A stretch of 46,187 bases of DNA from NCBI GenBank assembly GCA_002381865.1, contig DFYO01000004.1, forward strand, positions 1 through 46,187, written 5' to 3'. The position numbers and the translations under genes were made by a program. The stretch comes from Clostridiales bacterium UBA4080 (GTDB lineage Bacteria; Bacillota; Clostridia; Lachnospirales; Vallitaleaceae). This document shows positions 1-6,364 of this stretch, piece after piece (position 1 is the stretch's first letter; each line of letters begins with the position of its first letter). The notes under the pieces were generated by a model that was given only the letters and a program-made list of their open reading frames with translations, made no database searches and was not told where the DNA came from.

Positions 1-52
1 AATTGAATAAGCTAAAAAACAGTTTGATCTGGTATTAATAATTGATTTGTTA

Positions 53-64
53 TTTGTGCACAAA
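53..64. promoter_or_regulatory. Perfect 12-bp palindrome in leader, copy A
   Basis: TTTGTGCACAAA is a perfect palindrome and recurs unchanged at 2966-2977. It is a candidate operator for a dimeric regulator. No regulator is identified. Confidence 0.3.
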
Positions 65-119
65 ATAATAATCGGTTACTTAATATATTAAAGTAGCACT
101 CATTTGTGTTGTTATTCAA

Positions 120-164
120 GAGTGAGAAATGCAGGTAGTACATGTATGTCGTACTTTTTCGCTA
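120..164 (+). promoter_or_regulatory. Leader hairpin, copy A
   Basis: The outer arm (about 121-125) pairs with the sequence before 164, and AGTAC pairs with GTACT further in, below an apical loop. One outer C-G pair of copy B is a U-G pair here, so pairing is largely kept. The structure ends about 30 bases before the start codon of the decayed protease and could be a cis-acting RNA element. Confidence 0.3.
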
Positions 165-192
165 ATAATAAAAAACAAGAGGGGGAAAGCGT

Positions 193-495
193 TTGAAAAA
201 GGTATTATAGGAGCAGCAAAAAACGGCATAGGAGTTGTAGGAATGATTTCAAATGCTGACTTATATGCCATCAAGGGTGCTTGACAGCACAGGAAACGGC
301 TATATATCAGATATCATAGAAGGAATAGATTGGGCAGTAAAAAACAACATGGATATTCTGAATATGAGCTTTGGAACGACAAAGGACAGCCAGAGCCTGC
401 ATGACGCCATAATCAAGCCAAGCCAAGCAGGAATTACGATGGCAGATCCACATTGGGTAGGGGAAGAAATACAACAAAAAAATTATAATAATTAG
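193..495 (+). pseudogene. Subtilisin-like serine protease (S8) remnant, copy A
   Basis: A good ribosome binding site (GAGGGGG) precedes TTG at 193, which reads M-K-K-V-L and then stops. The following bases, in another frame, encode S8 catalytic-domain sequence (GAAKNGIGVVGM, then LYAIK). One extra G near 276 shifts the frame before VLDSTGNGYISD and MDILNMSFGT. After the helix ending DAIIK, about 205 bp of catalytic domain is missing, and the sequence jumps to MADPHWVG, a relic of the GTSMAxPHVxG serine motif; the catalytic Ser itself is lost. The prodomain, the catalytic Asp region and the C-terminus are also absent. It cannot make a protease. The short in-frame tail may still be translated. 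It lies 10 bp upstream of the C39-like gene and may act as its leader. Confidence 0.8.
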
Positions 496-505
496 GAGAA
501 AAGAG

Positions 506-1246
506 ATGAAATTAATTAAAAGATGTATTACAATGATGTTAGTCTTGGCGATGTTTGGGAATATTAATGTAATAACGATGGCAAAAGATAAGAATATAAT
601 TCTTGAACAAGCACCAGAGTATTATTCCAAAGAACATCTAAATGAAATGAAAAAAAATAATATTAAGATTGATAAATACATAAAGGAAAATTATTCAAAT
701 GAAAAACTGGATGAAATATCAATAAAGTCTGGTGCTAATAAAAATTTAACTGTTCCATTATATCAGCAAGAGAAGGATTATTACTGTGGACCAGCAAGTG
801 CTAAAATGCTGTTAAAATATGTTAAAGGCACATTGTATACACAAGCGAGTCTTGCGACAGCTATGGGAACAACTAGATCAAATGGAACCTTAGTATATAA
901 GCTTACAAATACTTTGAACAGTAAATTGGGTTCATCAGAATATGAATATGTACTTGATTCAGACTACGAATTTGGGAATTCATTAATCTATTGTATTGAT
1001 AAGTCAAAACCGATTGTTTGTCACGTAGATACATCAGCTCTTCCAATTTACAATGGTACTTCTTGTGGACATTATATTGTATCAATTGGATATAGTTGGT
1101 ATGCATCTGGAAGTTCAGGTTATTCAAAAGTTAAATATAATGATCCAAACTGGAATAATGCATATTTTGGAACATATACATGTGACGTTGATGAAATGAG
1201 AGATGCTATAAACTTAAAAGCAGGTTACTATATTAGAGCAAAGTAA
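506..1246 (+). CDS. Secreted C39-like cysteine peptidase
   Basis: The 246-residue product begins with a signal peptide (KLIKRC, a hydrophobic core to about residue 22, then a polar boundary near 27). A lysine-rich linker leads to a papain-like fold of the peptidase C39_2 type. Cys94 lies in YCGPASAKMLL, His189 in CGHYIVSIGY and Asp213 in YNDPNW, which gives the expected catalytic order. It should act outside the cell, cleaving peptides or cell-surface proteins; the substrate is unknown. The start is set by AGGAGA seven to eight bases upstream. Its first 27 codons closely match those of the gene at 3619, while the mature parts are unrelated, so signal peptide and cargo have been recombined. 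A strong terminator follows. Peptidase function is inferred from motifs only. Confidence 0.75.
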   Translation: MKLIKRCITMMLVLAMFGNINVITMAKDKNIILEQAPEYYSKEHLNEMKKNNIKIDKYIKENYSNEKLDEISIKSGANKNLTVPLYQQEKDYYCGPASAKMLLKYVKGTLYTQASLATAMGTTRSNGTLVYKLTNTLNSKLGSSEYEYVLDSDYEFGNSLIYCIDKSKPIVCHVDTSALPIYNGTSCGHYIVSIGYSWYASGSSGYSKVKYNDPNWNNAYFGTYTCDVDEMRDAINLKAGYYIRAK

Positions 1247-1265
1247 GTTCAACAAGAATCAAATT

Positions 1266-1302
1266 AAAGCATGATAGGCGTAATTGATTATCATGCTTTT
1301 TT
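1266..1302 (+). terminator. Rho-independent terminator
   Basis: AAAGCATGATA pairs with TATCATGCTTT across a 12-base loop, followed by a T run. It closes the C39-like gene. Confidence 0.85.
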
Positions 1303-1398
1303 AAAATTATAATATCAAAAAAAGAAGTACAAATAATTTTTTAATATAACAAATATAATAATGTATGAGTCGGAATAAAAAAAGGGAGAATAAAACAA

Positions 1399-2532
1399 TT
1401 GAAAAATAAATTACTAAATACTTCACTTATTATGTTACTAGTAGCAAGTCTGCTGATAGGTTGTAGCAATAATCAGAAATCTGTCAAAGATATTAAAGGG
1501 GAAAATTACAGATTAACGAAGCTTGATCTGTATTCAAAATTGGATTTGAATACAGAAAAAAACGAATATATTTTCATTAATTCCGTGAACAATAATAAAG
1601 CTTATTTTACCTATGAGCAGTTTGAAAAGAACGAGGGTACAGGTAGGTCTAAAACTTTAAGAATTGGTGAATACGACATTAAAAGCAGTGAAGTGAAATT
1701 TATTGAAGAATTTAATAACACAATGTTTGTTAATGATGTTACGTGCAACAACAATAACGAAATAATATACGCTTGCTATGATGAACAAAATCACTGGTAT
1801 ATCAAGAAATTAAATAATCTTGAAGAATCAATAATCGATGAAGGAGATAATTTTACATTTATGCCTAAATTAGTAAAAAATGGCTCGCGCTTATTCTATT
1901 TATACGAAAAAATTAATAAAACAGAGGATTTTTTTGAGTATCAGTATGGAGTTAATGAAATTTTGGGCAAAGGCGAATTTTCAGAAATAGATAAACATAA
2001 AATAAGAATAAAAGACGAAAAAGAAATTACTGAGAAAGAGGGGATAATTGATGGGAATTTTTATTCTTCGAAAAATGCAGTAGCATATTTAACGCATAAA
2101 GCTAAAAATCCTTTTGTTAATGTTGTAATATTAAATACTGGAAAAACGAAAAATATTGAAATTGATGGTAAAATTCATAATGTGAATTTATTAAAAGATG
2201 AGGTACTGATGTCTCTTGAAGACACTAAAACAGGAAAGATAAAATTAGAAGCACTAGATTATAGTTCAGGAAATGTTGCAAAGAGTGATGTGAATTTTCC
2301 TCTTTACAGAATGGAGTCAAATGGAAATGACAAAGTATTGGCGATAGATGAAAGCTTTAATATTTATTTAGTAGACATATATAATAATAGCATTGGACTA
2401 AAAAATATAGATGTTGAAGGACATGTGCAGGAGCCTGTTTTGTTCGAAAAAATTTCGGAAAAAGAGTTCTTAATCCATTATGGAAACCAAGGAATGAAAA
2501 AGAAAGAAATTTATTTACTTACTATTAGATAA
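1399..2532 (+). CDS. Hypothetical lipoprotein
   Basis: The start is TTG at 1399 with AAAGGGAG about ten bases upstream. The 377-residue protein opens with a lipoprotein signal peptide: KNK, a hydrophobic stretch, and the lipobox LIGC at about residues 19-22. It should therefore be lipid-anchored on the outer face of the membrane. The rest is rich in short beta-strand-like segments separated by Asn/Asp/Lys turns (for example NNNKAYFTYE, NEIIYACYDE, GSRLFYLYEK), as in beta-propeller proteins, but I do not recognise a specific family. It has its own ribosome binding site and lies between the two protease-remnant cassettes. No catalytic motif was seen. Confidence 0.7.
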   Translation: MKNKLLNTSLIMLLVASLLIGCSNNQKSVKDIKGENYRLTKLDLYSKLDLNTEKNEYIFINSVNNNKAYFTYEQFEKNEGTGRSKTLRIGEYDIKSSEVKFIEEFNNTMFVNDVTCNNNNEIIYACYDEQNHWYIKKLNNLEESIIDEGDNFTFMPKLVKNGSRLFYLYEKINKTEDFFEYQYGVNEILGKGEFSEIDKHKIRIKDEKEITEKEGIIDGNFYSSKNAVAYLTHKAKNPFVNVVILNTGKTKNIEIDGKIHNVNLLKDEVLMSLEDTKTGKIKLEALDYSSGNVAKSDVNFPLYRMESNGNDKVLAIDESFNIYLVDIYNNSIGLKNIDVEGHVQEPVLFEKISEKEFLIHYGNQGMKKKEIYLLTIR

Positions 2533-2539
2533 GCCAAGT

Positions 2540-2578
2540 AAACAGGCACAAATAATATTAACCCTGCAGTTTGTTTTT
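2540..2578 (+). terminator. Weak terminator after lipoprotein gene
   Basis: AAACAGG can pair with CCT plus GTTT, with a small bulge, and GTTTTT follows. The loop is long and the stem weak. Confidence 0.3.
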
Positions 2579-2802
2579 AACATTAAGGAGACCTACATTG
2601 ACACAGCGATAGAAGCTTCGTAAGGGTATTATTTTGGAGTTTTCATAATAAACACCTGCCTTTCAAATAATAGCCAAAACACATAAATTATTATATCAAA
2701 AATAACTCCCTCAATTGCTTATCAAGGTTAAGTTCCTTTTGAATAAAAACGGGAAGTTAATATAGAATTTTACCAATAAAAATTTACGCGGGGAAAAAGT
2801 TC

Positions 2803-2828
2803 TTGACATTTCTTGAGGGGGGTATAAT
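2803..2828 (+). promoter_or_regulatory. Candidate promoter of cassette B
   Basis: A perfect TTGACA (2803-2808) and a perfect TATAAT (2823-2828) are separated by only 14 bp, shorter than the usual 16-18. An alternative -10 (TATACC) would give 19 bp. Such off-length spacers occur in activator-dependent promoters. It would transcribe the cassette leader. Confidence 0.45.
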
Positions 2829-2835
2829 ATACCAT

Positions 2836-2857
2836 GTTGGTGAAAAAATTAACCAAC
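2836..2857. promoter_or_regulatory. Inverted repeat overlapping the predicted transcription start
   Basis: GTTGGT and ACCAAC are separated by 10 bp, immediately downstream of the -10 element. This is a typical place for a repressor operator. The binding protein is unknown. Confidence 0.4.
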
Positions 2858-2965
2858 CCAATCTAAAAAGTAATCTGAGGCGGGGAATATCTGAAATTTT
2901 CCCTATATGAAAAAATTGAATAAGCAAAAAAACAGTTTAATCTGGTATTAATAATTGATTTGTTA

Positions 2966-2977
2966 TTTGTGCACAAA
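2966..2977. promoter_or_regulatory. Perfect 12-bp palindrome in leader, copy B
   Basis: TTTGTGCACAAA is the same palindrome as at 53-64, lying about 140 bp downstream of the candidate promoter. Confidence 0.3.
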
Positions 2978-3032
2978 ATAATAATCGGTTACTTAATATA
3001 TTAAAGCAGCACTCATTTGTGTTGTTATGTAA

Positions 3033-3077
3033 TAGCGAGAAATTCAGGCAGTACATGTATGTGGTACTTTTTCGCTA
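3033..3077 (+). promoter_or_regulatory. Leader hairpin, copy B
   Basis: TAGCGA (3033-3038) pairs with TCGCTA (3072-3077), and AGTAC (3050-3054) pairs with GTACT (3064-3068), with an internal bulge between the helices. It lies 28 bases before the TTG of the protease remnant. Confidence 0.35.
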
Positions 3078-3105
3078 ATAATAAAAAACAAGAGGGGGAA
3101 AGCGT

Positions 3106-3589
3106 TTGAAAAAGGTATTATAGGAGCAGCAAAAAACGGCATAGGAGTTGTAGGAATGATTTCAAATGCTGACTTATATGCCATCAAGGGTGCTTGACAG
3201 CACAGGAAACGGCTATATATCAGATATCATAGAAGGAATAGATTGGGCAGTAAAAAACAACATGGATATTCTGAATATGAGCTTTGGAACGACAAAGGAC
3301 AGCCAGAGCCTGCATGACGCCATAATCAAGCCAAGCAGGAATCATAATGGTTGCAGCAGCAGGCAACAACTACGGTGGGGCCTGTGAATATCCGGCAGAT
3401 TATGCTGAGGTAATAAGTGTAGGAGCAATCGACGAAGGCGGAAATATCGCAAGCTTTTCAGCAATTACAGGTGTTGACACATGGGCACCGGGAACGGGAA
3501 TTTATTCCACAGGAATTGATGGAGGATATGTAGAGATGGACGGGACTTCGATGGCAGTGCCGCATTGGGTAGGAAGAGAAATTTACTAA
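3106..3589 (+). pseudogene. Subtilisin-like serine protease (S8) remnant, copy B
   Basis: TTG at 3106 opens M-K-K-V-L-stop, exactly as in copy A, so the N-terminal deletion predates the duplication. S8 sequence follows with the same extra-G frameshift near 3189. A second frameshift near 3331-3336 is explained by loss of a CAAGC unit. Copy B retains the middle of the catalytic domain (VAAAGNNYGG, then EYPADYAEVISVGA) and the serine motif GTSMAVPH, with the catalytic Ser codon near 3547-3549. It ends at HWVGREIY, where a subtilase would normally continue for dozens of residues. The Asp/His part and the prodomain are missing, so the gene is dead. It leads directly into the secreted-protein gene at 3619. 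Confidence 0.82.
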
Positions 3590-3618
3590 AAAATTATAAT
3601 AACACAAGGAGAAAAATG

Positions 3619-4266
3619 ATGAAATTAATTAGAAGATGTATTACAATGATGCTAGTTCTAACGATATTAAGTAGTATTAATGTAACTGCACTGGCAAAAA
3701 ATGATAAAGATATTGTTAAAGAAAACCCAGTTGTTGAGGGGATTGCGCCAAATGATGGAATAGAAGCAGATGAAGGAGGAAACTTATCAAAAAAAGAATT
3801 GACTAAAAAACAACAAAAAGAGGAACAAGAAGTTTCTATTAAGGCAGGGTCGGTAAAGGTATACAAATATGTCAATATAACAGGAAGATATGATGGATAT
3901 CATGACCGTGGAGTTGTAATGACGGGAACAAATAAAAAGAATTCAACAGATTCAATGACTTTTACATATACTAGAGAGGTATCTAATTCAGCATCAATTG
4001 CTACAGGATTTTCTAAGGCATCTGTAGAAGCTGTTGTGGGTTACAACGTGTCATGGAGCGCTACTAAATCATGGTCATATACTGCAAGTGTAGGGCCATA
4101 TAAAACTGTTAATATTGGATATAAAGACTGGTATCATGTGCAAAAACTTAAATTTACAACGGTAATAGAAGCATATGAAGGGAACAGTATTTATCCAAAG
4201 ACAACATATCAATATGCAACAGGACAGGCAAAGCAGTGGTTTAAGCCAGAATTTTATTCATACTAA
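3619..4266 (+). CDS. Secreted Ser/Thr-rich protein, beta-type, unknown function
   Basis: ATG at 3619 sits seven bases after AAGGAG; ATG at 3616 is also possible. The signal peptide (KLIRRC, then a hydrophobic core, with cleavage likely after ALA near residue 25) is nearly the same as that of the C39-like protein at 506. A charged, Lys/Glu/Gln-rich linker spans about residues 28-75. The C-terminal 135 residues alternate Ser/Thr with hydrophobic residues (EVSNSASIATGFSK, then VSWSATKSWSYTASVG) and carry aromatic residues near the end. This pattern resembles amphipathic strands of aerolysin-like pore-forming folds, but I see no definite family motif, so that reading is inference. No cysteine follows the signal peptide. 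It could be a toxin, an adhesin or a cell-wall protein. Confidence 0.65.
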   Translation: MKLIRRCITMMLVLTILSSINVTALAKNDKDIVKENPVVEGIAPNDGIEADEGGNLSKKELTKKQQKEEQEVSIKAGSVKVYKYVNITGRYDGYHDRGVVMTGTNKKNSTDSMTFTYTREVSNSASIATGFSKASVEAVVGYNVSWSATKSWSYTASVGPYKTVNIGYKDWYHVQKLKFTTVIEAYEGNSIYPKTTYQYATGQAKQWFKPEFYSY

Positions 4267-4273
4267 AAATGCT

Positions 4274-4308
4274 GATATAAAAGGGTACTTGAGGTATCCT
4301 TTTATATC
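4274..4308 (+). promoter_or_regulatory. Intercistronic 15-bp hairpin
   Basis: GATATAAAAGGGTAC pairs with GTATCCTTTTATATC (one G-U pair) over a 5-base TTGAG loop. There is no real T tract after it. It lies between the secreted-protein gene and the ribosome binding site at 4316, so it could be a weak terminator, an RNA-stabilising stem or a translational regulator. Confidence 0.55.
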
Positions 4309-4326
4309 TGTTTCGGAGGAAAAGAA

Positions 4327-5187
4327 ATGGAAAGAAGCATACGAATTTTATTGGTTTTTTTTATTATTGCTTTAGTTTTTGGAACAATAGTATCAAATAA
4401 TACAAGAAAAGATATAGTAGGGCAGTGGCCAGACGATGGTAATTACTATATGAAGAGCAATTCGTATCATGGGTATTTTGTGAATGAACAAGCACATATT
4501 CAATTGGCATTAGTACAGATTCATAAAAATAGTAAGAAATCAAAGCCTTTAGAATATAGGAGCTTTTATTTGATTTCAGAACAAGGTGAAATTGAAGCTA
4601 GAACTGGTAACTTTATACTAGGAGAAGGGCAAAAAGAATATTCTCTGTATACATTGGAATTGTTTTTGCCTAACCTATCTCAAGGTTACTATGAAATTAA
4701 TAAGCTTAAGCTAGTTGATAATAAAAACAATGAAACCGTTTATGACATTGGGGATTGGACTTTGGAAATAAAAAAAGGTGAGGAGAGTAAAGATATTAGA
4801 ACAGGAAAGACACTTCTTATGACAAGTGGCTTTGATTCGTATAGTACAGAATTGATAAATTTGACAAATAAACAAATAATGATTGGAGATTTATTCTTTA
4901 AGCTAAAAGATAAGGAGTACCTTATTAAAGCTGAAAAGGGAAAAGATTTTGATATGCAGGAAGAAAGGTCGGTAGATATGAATCTTGAACCAGGTGATAA
5001 AAGGGGTTTTAGATATAGTTTTTCAGCTAAAGATAATAGCGATATAAATGTATGCGAATTTATTTCTATTAAACCATTTATAAAATATTATATTGATAAT
5101 AAAGAGTATGAAACAAGTTTGCCTGCCGCGATATATTCGCCTTGTGTTACTGAGGAAACGATTCAATATTTGATAAATGAATTGTAA
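4327..5187 (+). CDS. Membrane-anchored extracellular protein, unknown family
   Basis: CGGAGGAA lies about seven bases before ATG. The 286-residue product has one N-terminal hydrophobic segment (about residues 5-22, ILLVFFIIALVFGTIV) with no lipobox cysteine, so it is either anchored by that helix or secreted. The remainder is hydrophilic and predicted outside the cell, with alternating beta-like segments (SFYLISEQGEIEA, YTLELFLPNLSQGYYEI). It could fold as two Ig-like or jelly-roll domains. I recognise no family. It is 60 bp downstream of the Ser/Thr-rich secreted protein, across a hairpin, and may be co-transcribed with it; an immunity or chaperone role is possible but unsupported. Confidence 0.6.
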   Translation: MERSIRILLVFFIIALVFGTIVSNNTRKDIVGQWPDDGNYYMKSNSYHGYFVNEQAHIQLALVQIHKNSKKSKPLEYRSFYLISEQGEIEARTGNFILGEGQKEYSLYTLELFLPNLSQGYYEINKLKLVDNKNNETVYDIGDWTLEIKKGEESKDIRTGKTLLMTSGFDSYSTELINLTNKQIMIGDLFFKLKDKEYLIKAEKGKDFDMQEERSVDMNLEPGDKRGFRYSFSAKDNSDINVCEFISIKPFIKYYIDNKEYETSLPAAIYSPCVTEETIQYLINEL

Positions 5188-5197
5188 ATACATACAA

Positions 5198-5240
5198 AAA
5201 ATCATTGCTATACGTTTTTGTATGGCAGTGATTTTATTAT
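5198..5240 (+). terminator. Rho-independent terminator
   Basis: AAAATCATTGCTATAC pairs with GTATGGCAGTGATTTT (G-U pairs included) over a T-rich loop. The flanking A and T runs could let it work on both strands. Confidence 0.75.
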
Positions 5241-5288
5241 AAATAGAAAGCGCAGTTAAGGAATTTATGGATAATAGATGCAAGATAT

Positions 5289-5567
5289 ATGGGGGTGAGT
5301 TATACTACAAAAAAACATTATGATTTCTCGGAAAAATTAACAAAAGCAGATATTATTGCTTTTGACAAAGCTAGCGATGGGGACTGGAATCATTTGGGAT
5401 TTGTTACTGACAAAAAAACTACTGTTTTCACAGTAGGAGGAAAGAAATATTATGATTACAAAGTTGCACAGCATACATCAAATTATAATGCATGGGTAAG
5501 TTCTACAACAAATAAATGGGAAGACAAAGAAGATGAGGAGTATACATATGGAATTATTAGAAGATAA
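5289..5567 (+). pseudogene. C-terminal fragment of a putative amidase-domain protein
   Basis: The 92-residue reading frame matches the C-terminal half of the putative amidase domain (Amidase_6 type): KADIIAFDKASDGDWNHLGFVTD, then VAQHTSNYNAW and a GIIRR ending. The N-terminal half, with the expected catalytic Cys segment (NCTNFVSQ in this family), is absent; upstream sequence in the same frame reads unrelated residues back to a stop at 5244. There is no clear ribosome binding site before ATG 5289. I therefore read it as a truncated gene, possibly left by the same recombination that built this region. Its 3-prime end overlaps the start of the next gene by 20 bases, and its sense strand supplies that gene's ribosome binding site. 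Confidence 0.6.
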
Positions 5568-6102
5568 TAAACGACTTAAAATACTTATTAGAATAGGAAT
5601 CGTTTTGGTATTAGGCATACAATTGATGCTAATGATACTTGAATATGTGAATTTTTCGGGACAGAATTATTTGCTTGATTTAGATTTTCTAGACAGAGTA
5701 TTTATAATATATAAGGGCGATACAACGACATGGTTTCATTCGGGCATGTTGGTTGATTATGGCATATATGGGCTTATTGCTGTATTTACATCAATTCTGC
5801 TTGCAATAGATAATTTTTTGGAAAAGAACAAAATATCGGCAATAATGTTAGCTGTTTGGGTGACGATGGCTGGAGTAAATGTCGCATCAAGTATTATTTT
5901 GAGTTATTCAAATGGATACGGCCTTAGCTTAATGGTTTATCAAAAAATGTTTTTGACTTTACAATTTTTAAGAACTGATAATATTTTAATTGGCAGTTGC
6001 TTGGGTATTTTGTTTTTGGTGTATGTTTGCATACATTTGACATATTTTAAATATGTGGCAGGAAAGATTAAAATGGATGCAACTTTGAAGTTTAAAGCAT
6101 AA
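5548..6102 (+). CDS. Four-helix integral membrane protein, unknown family
   Basis: ATG at 5548 follows GAGGAG by seven bases and overlaps the amidase fragment, which suggests translational coupling. The 184-residue product has four likely membrane segments at about residues 11-30, 68-87, 95-118 and 145-168, with short charged loops and a lysine-rich C-terminus (KYVAGKIKMDATLKFKA), probably cytoplasmic. No catalytic motif is visible. Proteins of this size next to secreted hydrolases are sometimes immunity or accessory membrane proteins, but that is inference from position only. No strong terminator follows. Confidence 0.6.
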   Translation: MELLEDNKRLKILIRIGIVLVLGIQLMLMILEYVNFSGQNYLLDLDFLDRVFIIYKGDTTTWFHSGMLVDYGIYGLIAVFTSILLAIDNFLEKNKISAIMLAVWVTMAGVNVASSIILSYSNGYGLSLMVYQKMFLTLQFLRTDNILIGSCLGILFLVYVCIHLTYFKYVAGKIKMDATLKFKA

Positions 6103-6154
6103 TATGAAAAATTATTTTATATAATAGCCAATCATTTGTTTAAATCACAAAGTT

Positions 6155-6331
6155 ATGAAAGAAATAAGCCTGCCTACCCTGAAAGGATTAAGAGGAAAAA
6201 TATATTTGTTGCAAGATAAAAGAATTGAAACAAATGATAAATCAGTGGTTGTGCATGCGATTTTTCATAGGGAGCTATCTTCAGTTGCTTTATTTGTAAA
6301 ATGCAAAAAGCTATCTCTATATATGAGTTAA
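6155..6331 (+). CDS. Possible small ORF, 58 residues
   Basis: ATG at 6155 opens 58 codons ending in TAA at 6329-6331. The composition is protein-like: KEISLPTLKGLRGKIYLLQ at the N-terminus, then an FHRELSSVALFVKC segment. There is no clear ribosome binding site. I recognise no family. It could be a small peptide gene, the relic of a larger one, or chance. Confidence 0.25.
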   Translation: MKEISLPTLKGLRGKIYLLQDKRIETNDKSVVVHAIFHRELSSVALFVKCKKLSLYMS

Positions 6332-6364
6332 AATTTAAGTTATAATAACGGCGGAGGTGATTGC

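Larger units (their letters stand above)
1..600 (+). repeat. Direct repeat cassette, copy A
   Basis: This block matches 2914-3717 at a constant offset of 2913 from base 1 to base 423. Bases 1-150 carry about ten substitutions against copy B, while 151-423 are identical by eye. After 423 copy A has five extra bases, and it lacks about 205 bp that copy B keeps. The match then resumes through the ribosome binding site and the signal-peptide codons of the next gene, and stops near the expected signal peptidase site. The repeat may continue upstream of the window. It contains a leader with a palindrome and a hairpin, a subtilase remnant, and the 5-prime end of a secreted-protein gene. Confidence 0.9.
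2533..2913. other. Intergenic stretch between lipoprotein gene and cassette B
   Basis: No ORF with coding character was seen. The stretch starts with a weak terminator-like fold (2540-2578). AAGGAG at 2585-2590 lies ahead of a TTG that reads only four codons, possibly the 5-prime relic of a lost gene. The 3-prime end carries a promoter-like element (2803-2828) and an inverted repeat (2836-2857). The middle is featureless AT-rich DNA. Confidence 0.5.
2914..3717 (+). repeat. Direct repeat cassette, copy B
   Basis: This is the partner of 1-600. It keeps about 205 bp of protease sequence that copy A has lost, and lacks a 5-bp CAAGC unit present in copy A. Bases 3064-3336 are identical to 151-423. 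Similarity ends after the signal-peptide codons of the gene at 3619. Confidence 0.9.

Noticed and set aside
903..1127. Minus-strand frame of 74 codons inside the C39-like gene
   Set aside because: It lies wholly within a convincing plus-strand gene, lacks a binding site and encodes no recognisable motif. The same applies to the other antisense frames in purL, groEL-region, guaB, DegV and DUF1295 genes.
1..3717. Transposon explanation for the duplicated cassette
   Set aside because: No transposase, terminal inverted repeats or target-site duplication was seen at the visible repeat edges; the left edge of copy A lies outside the window, so it cannot be fully excluded.
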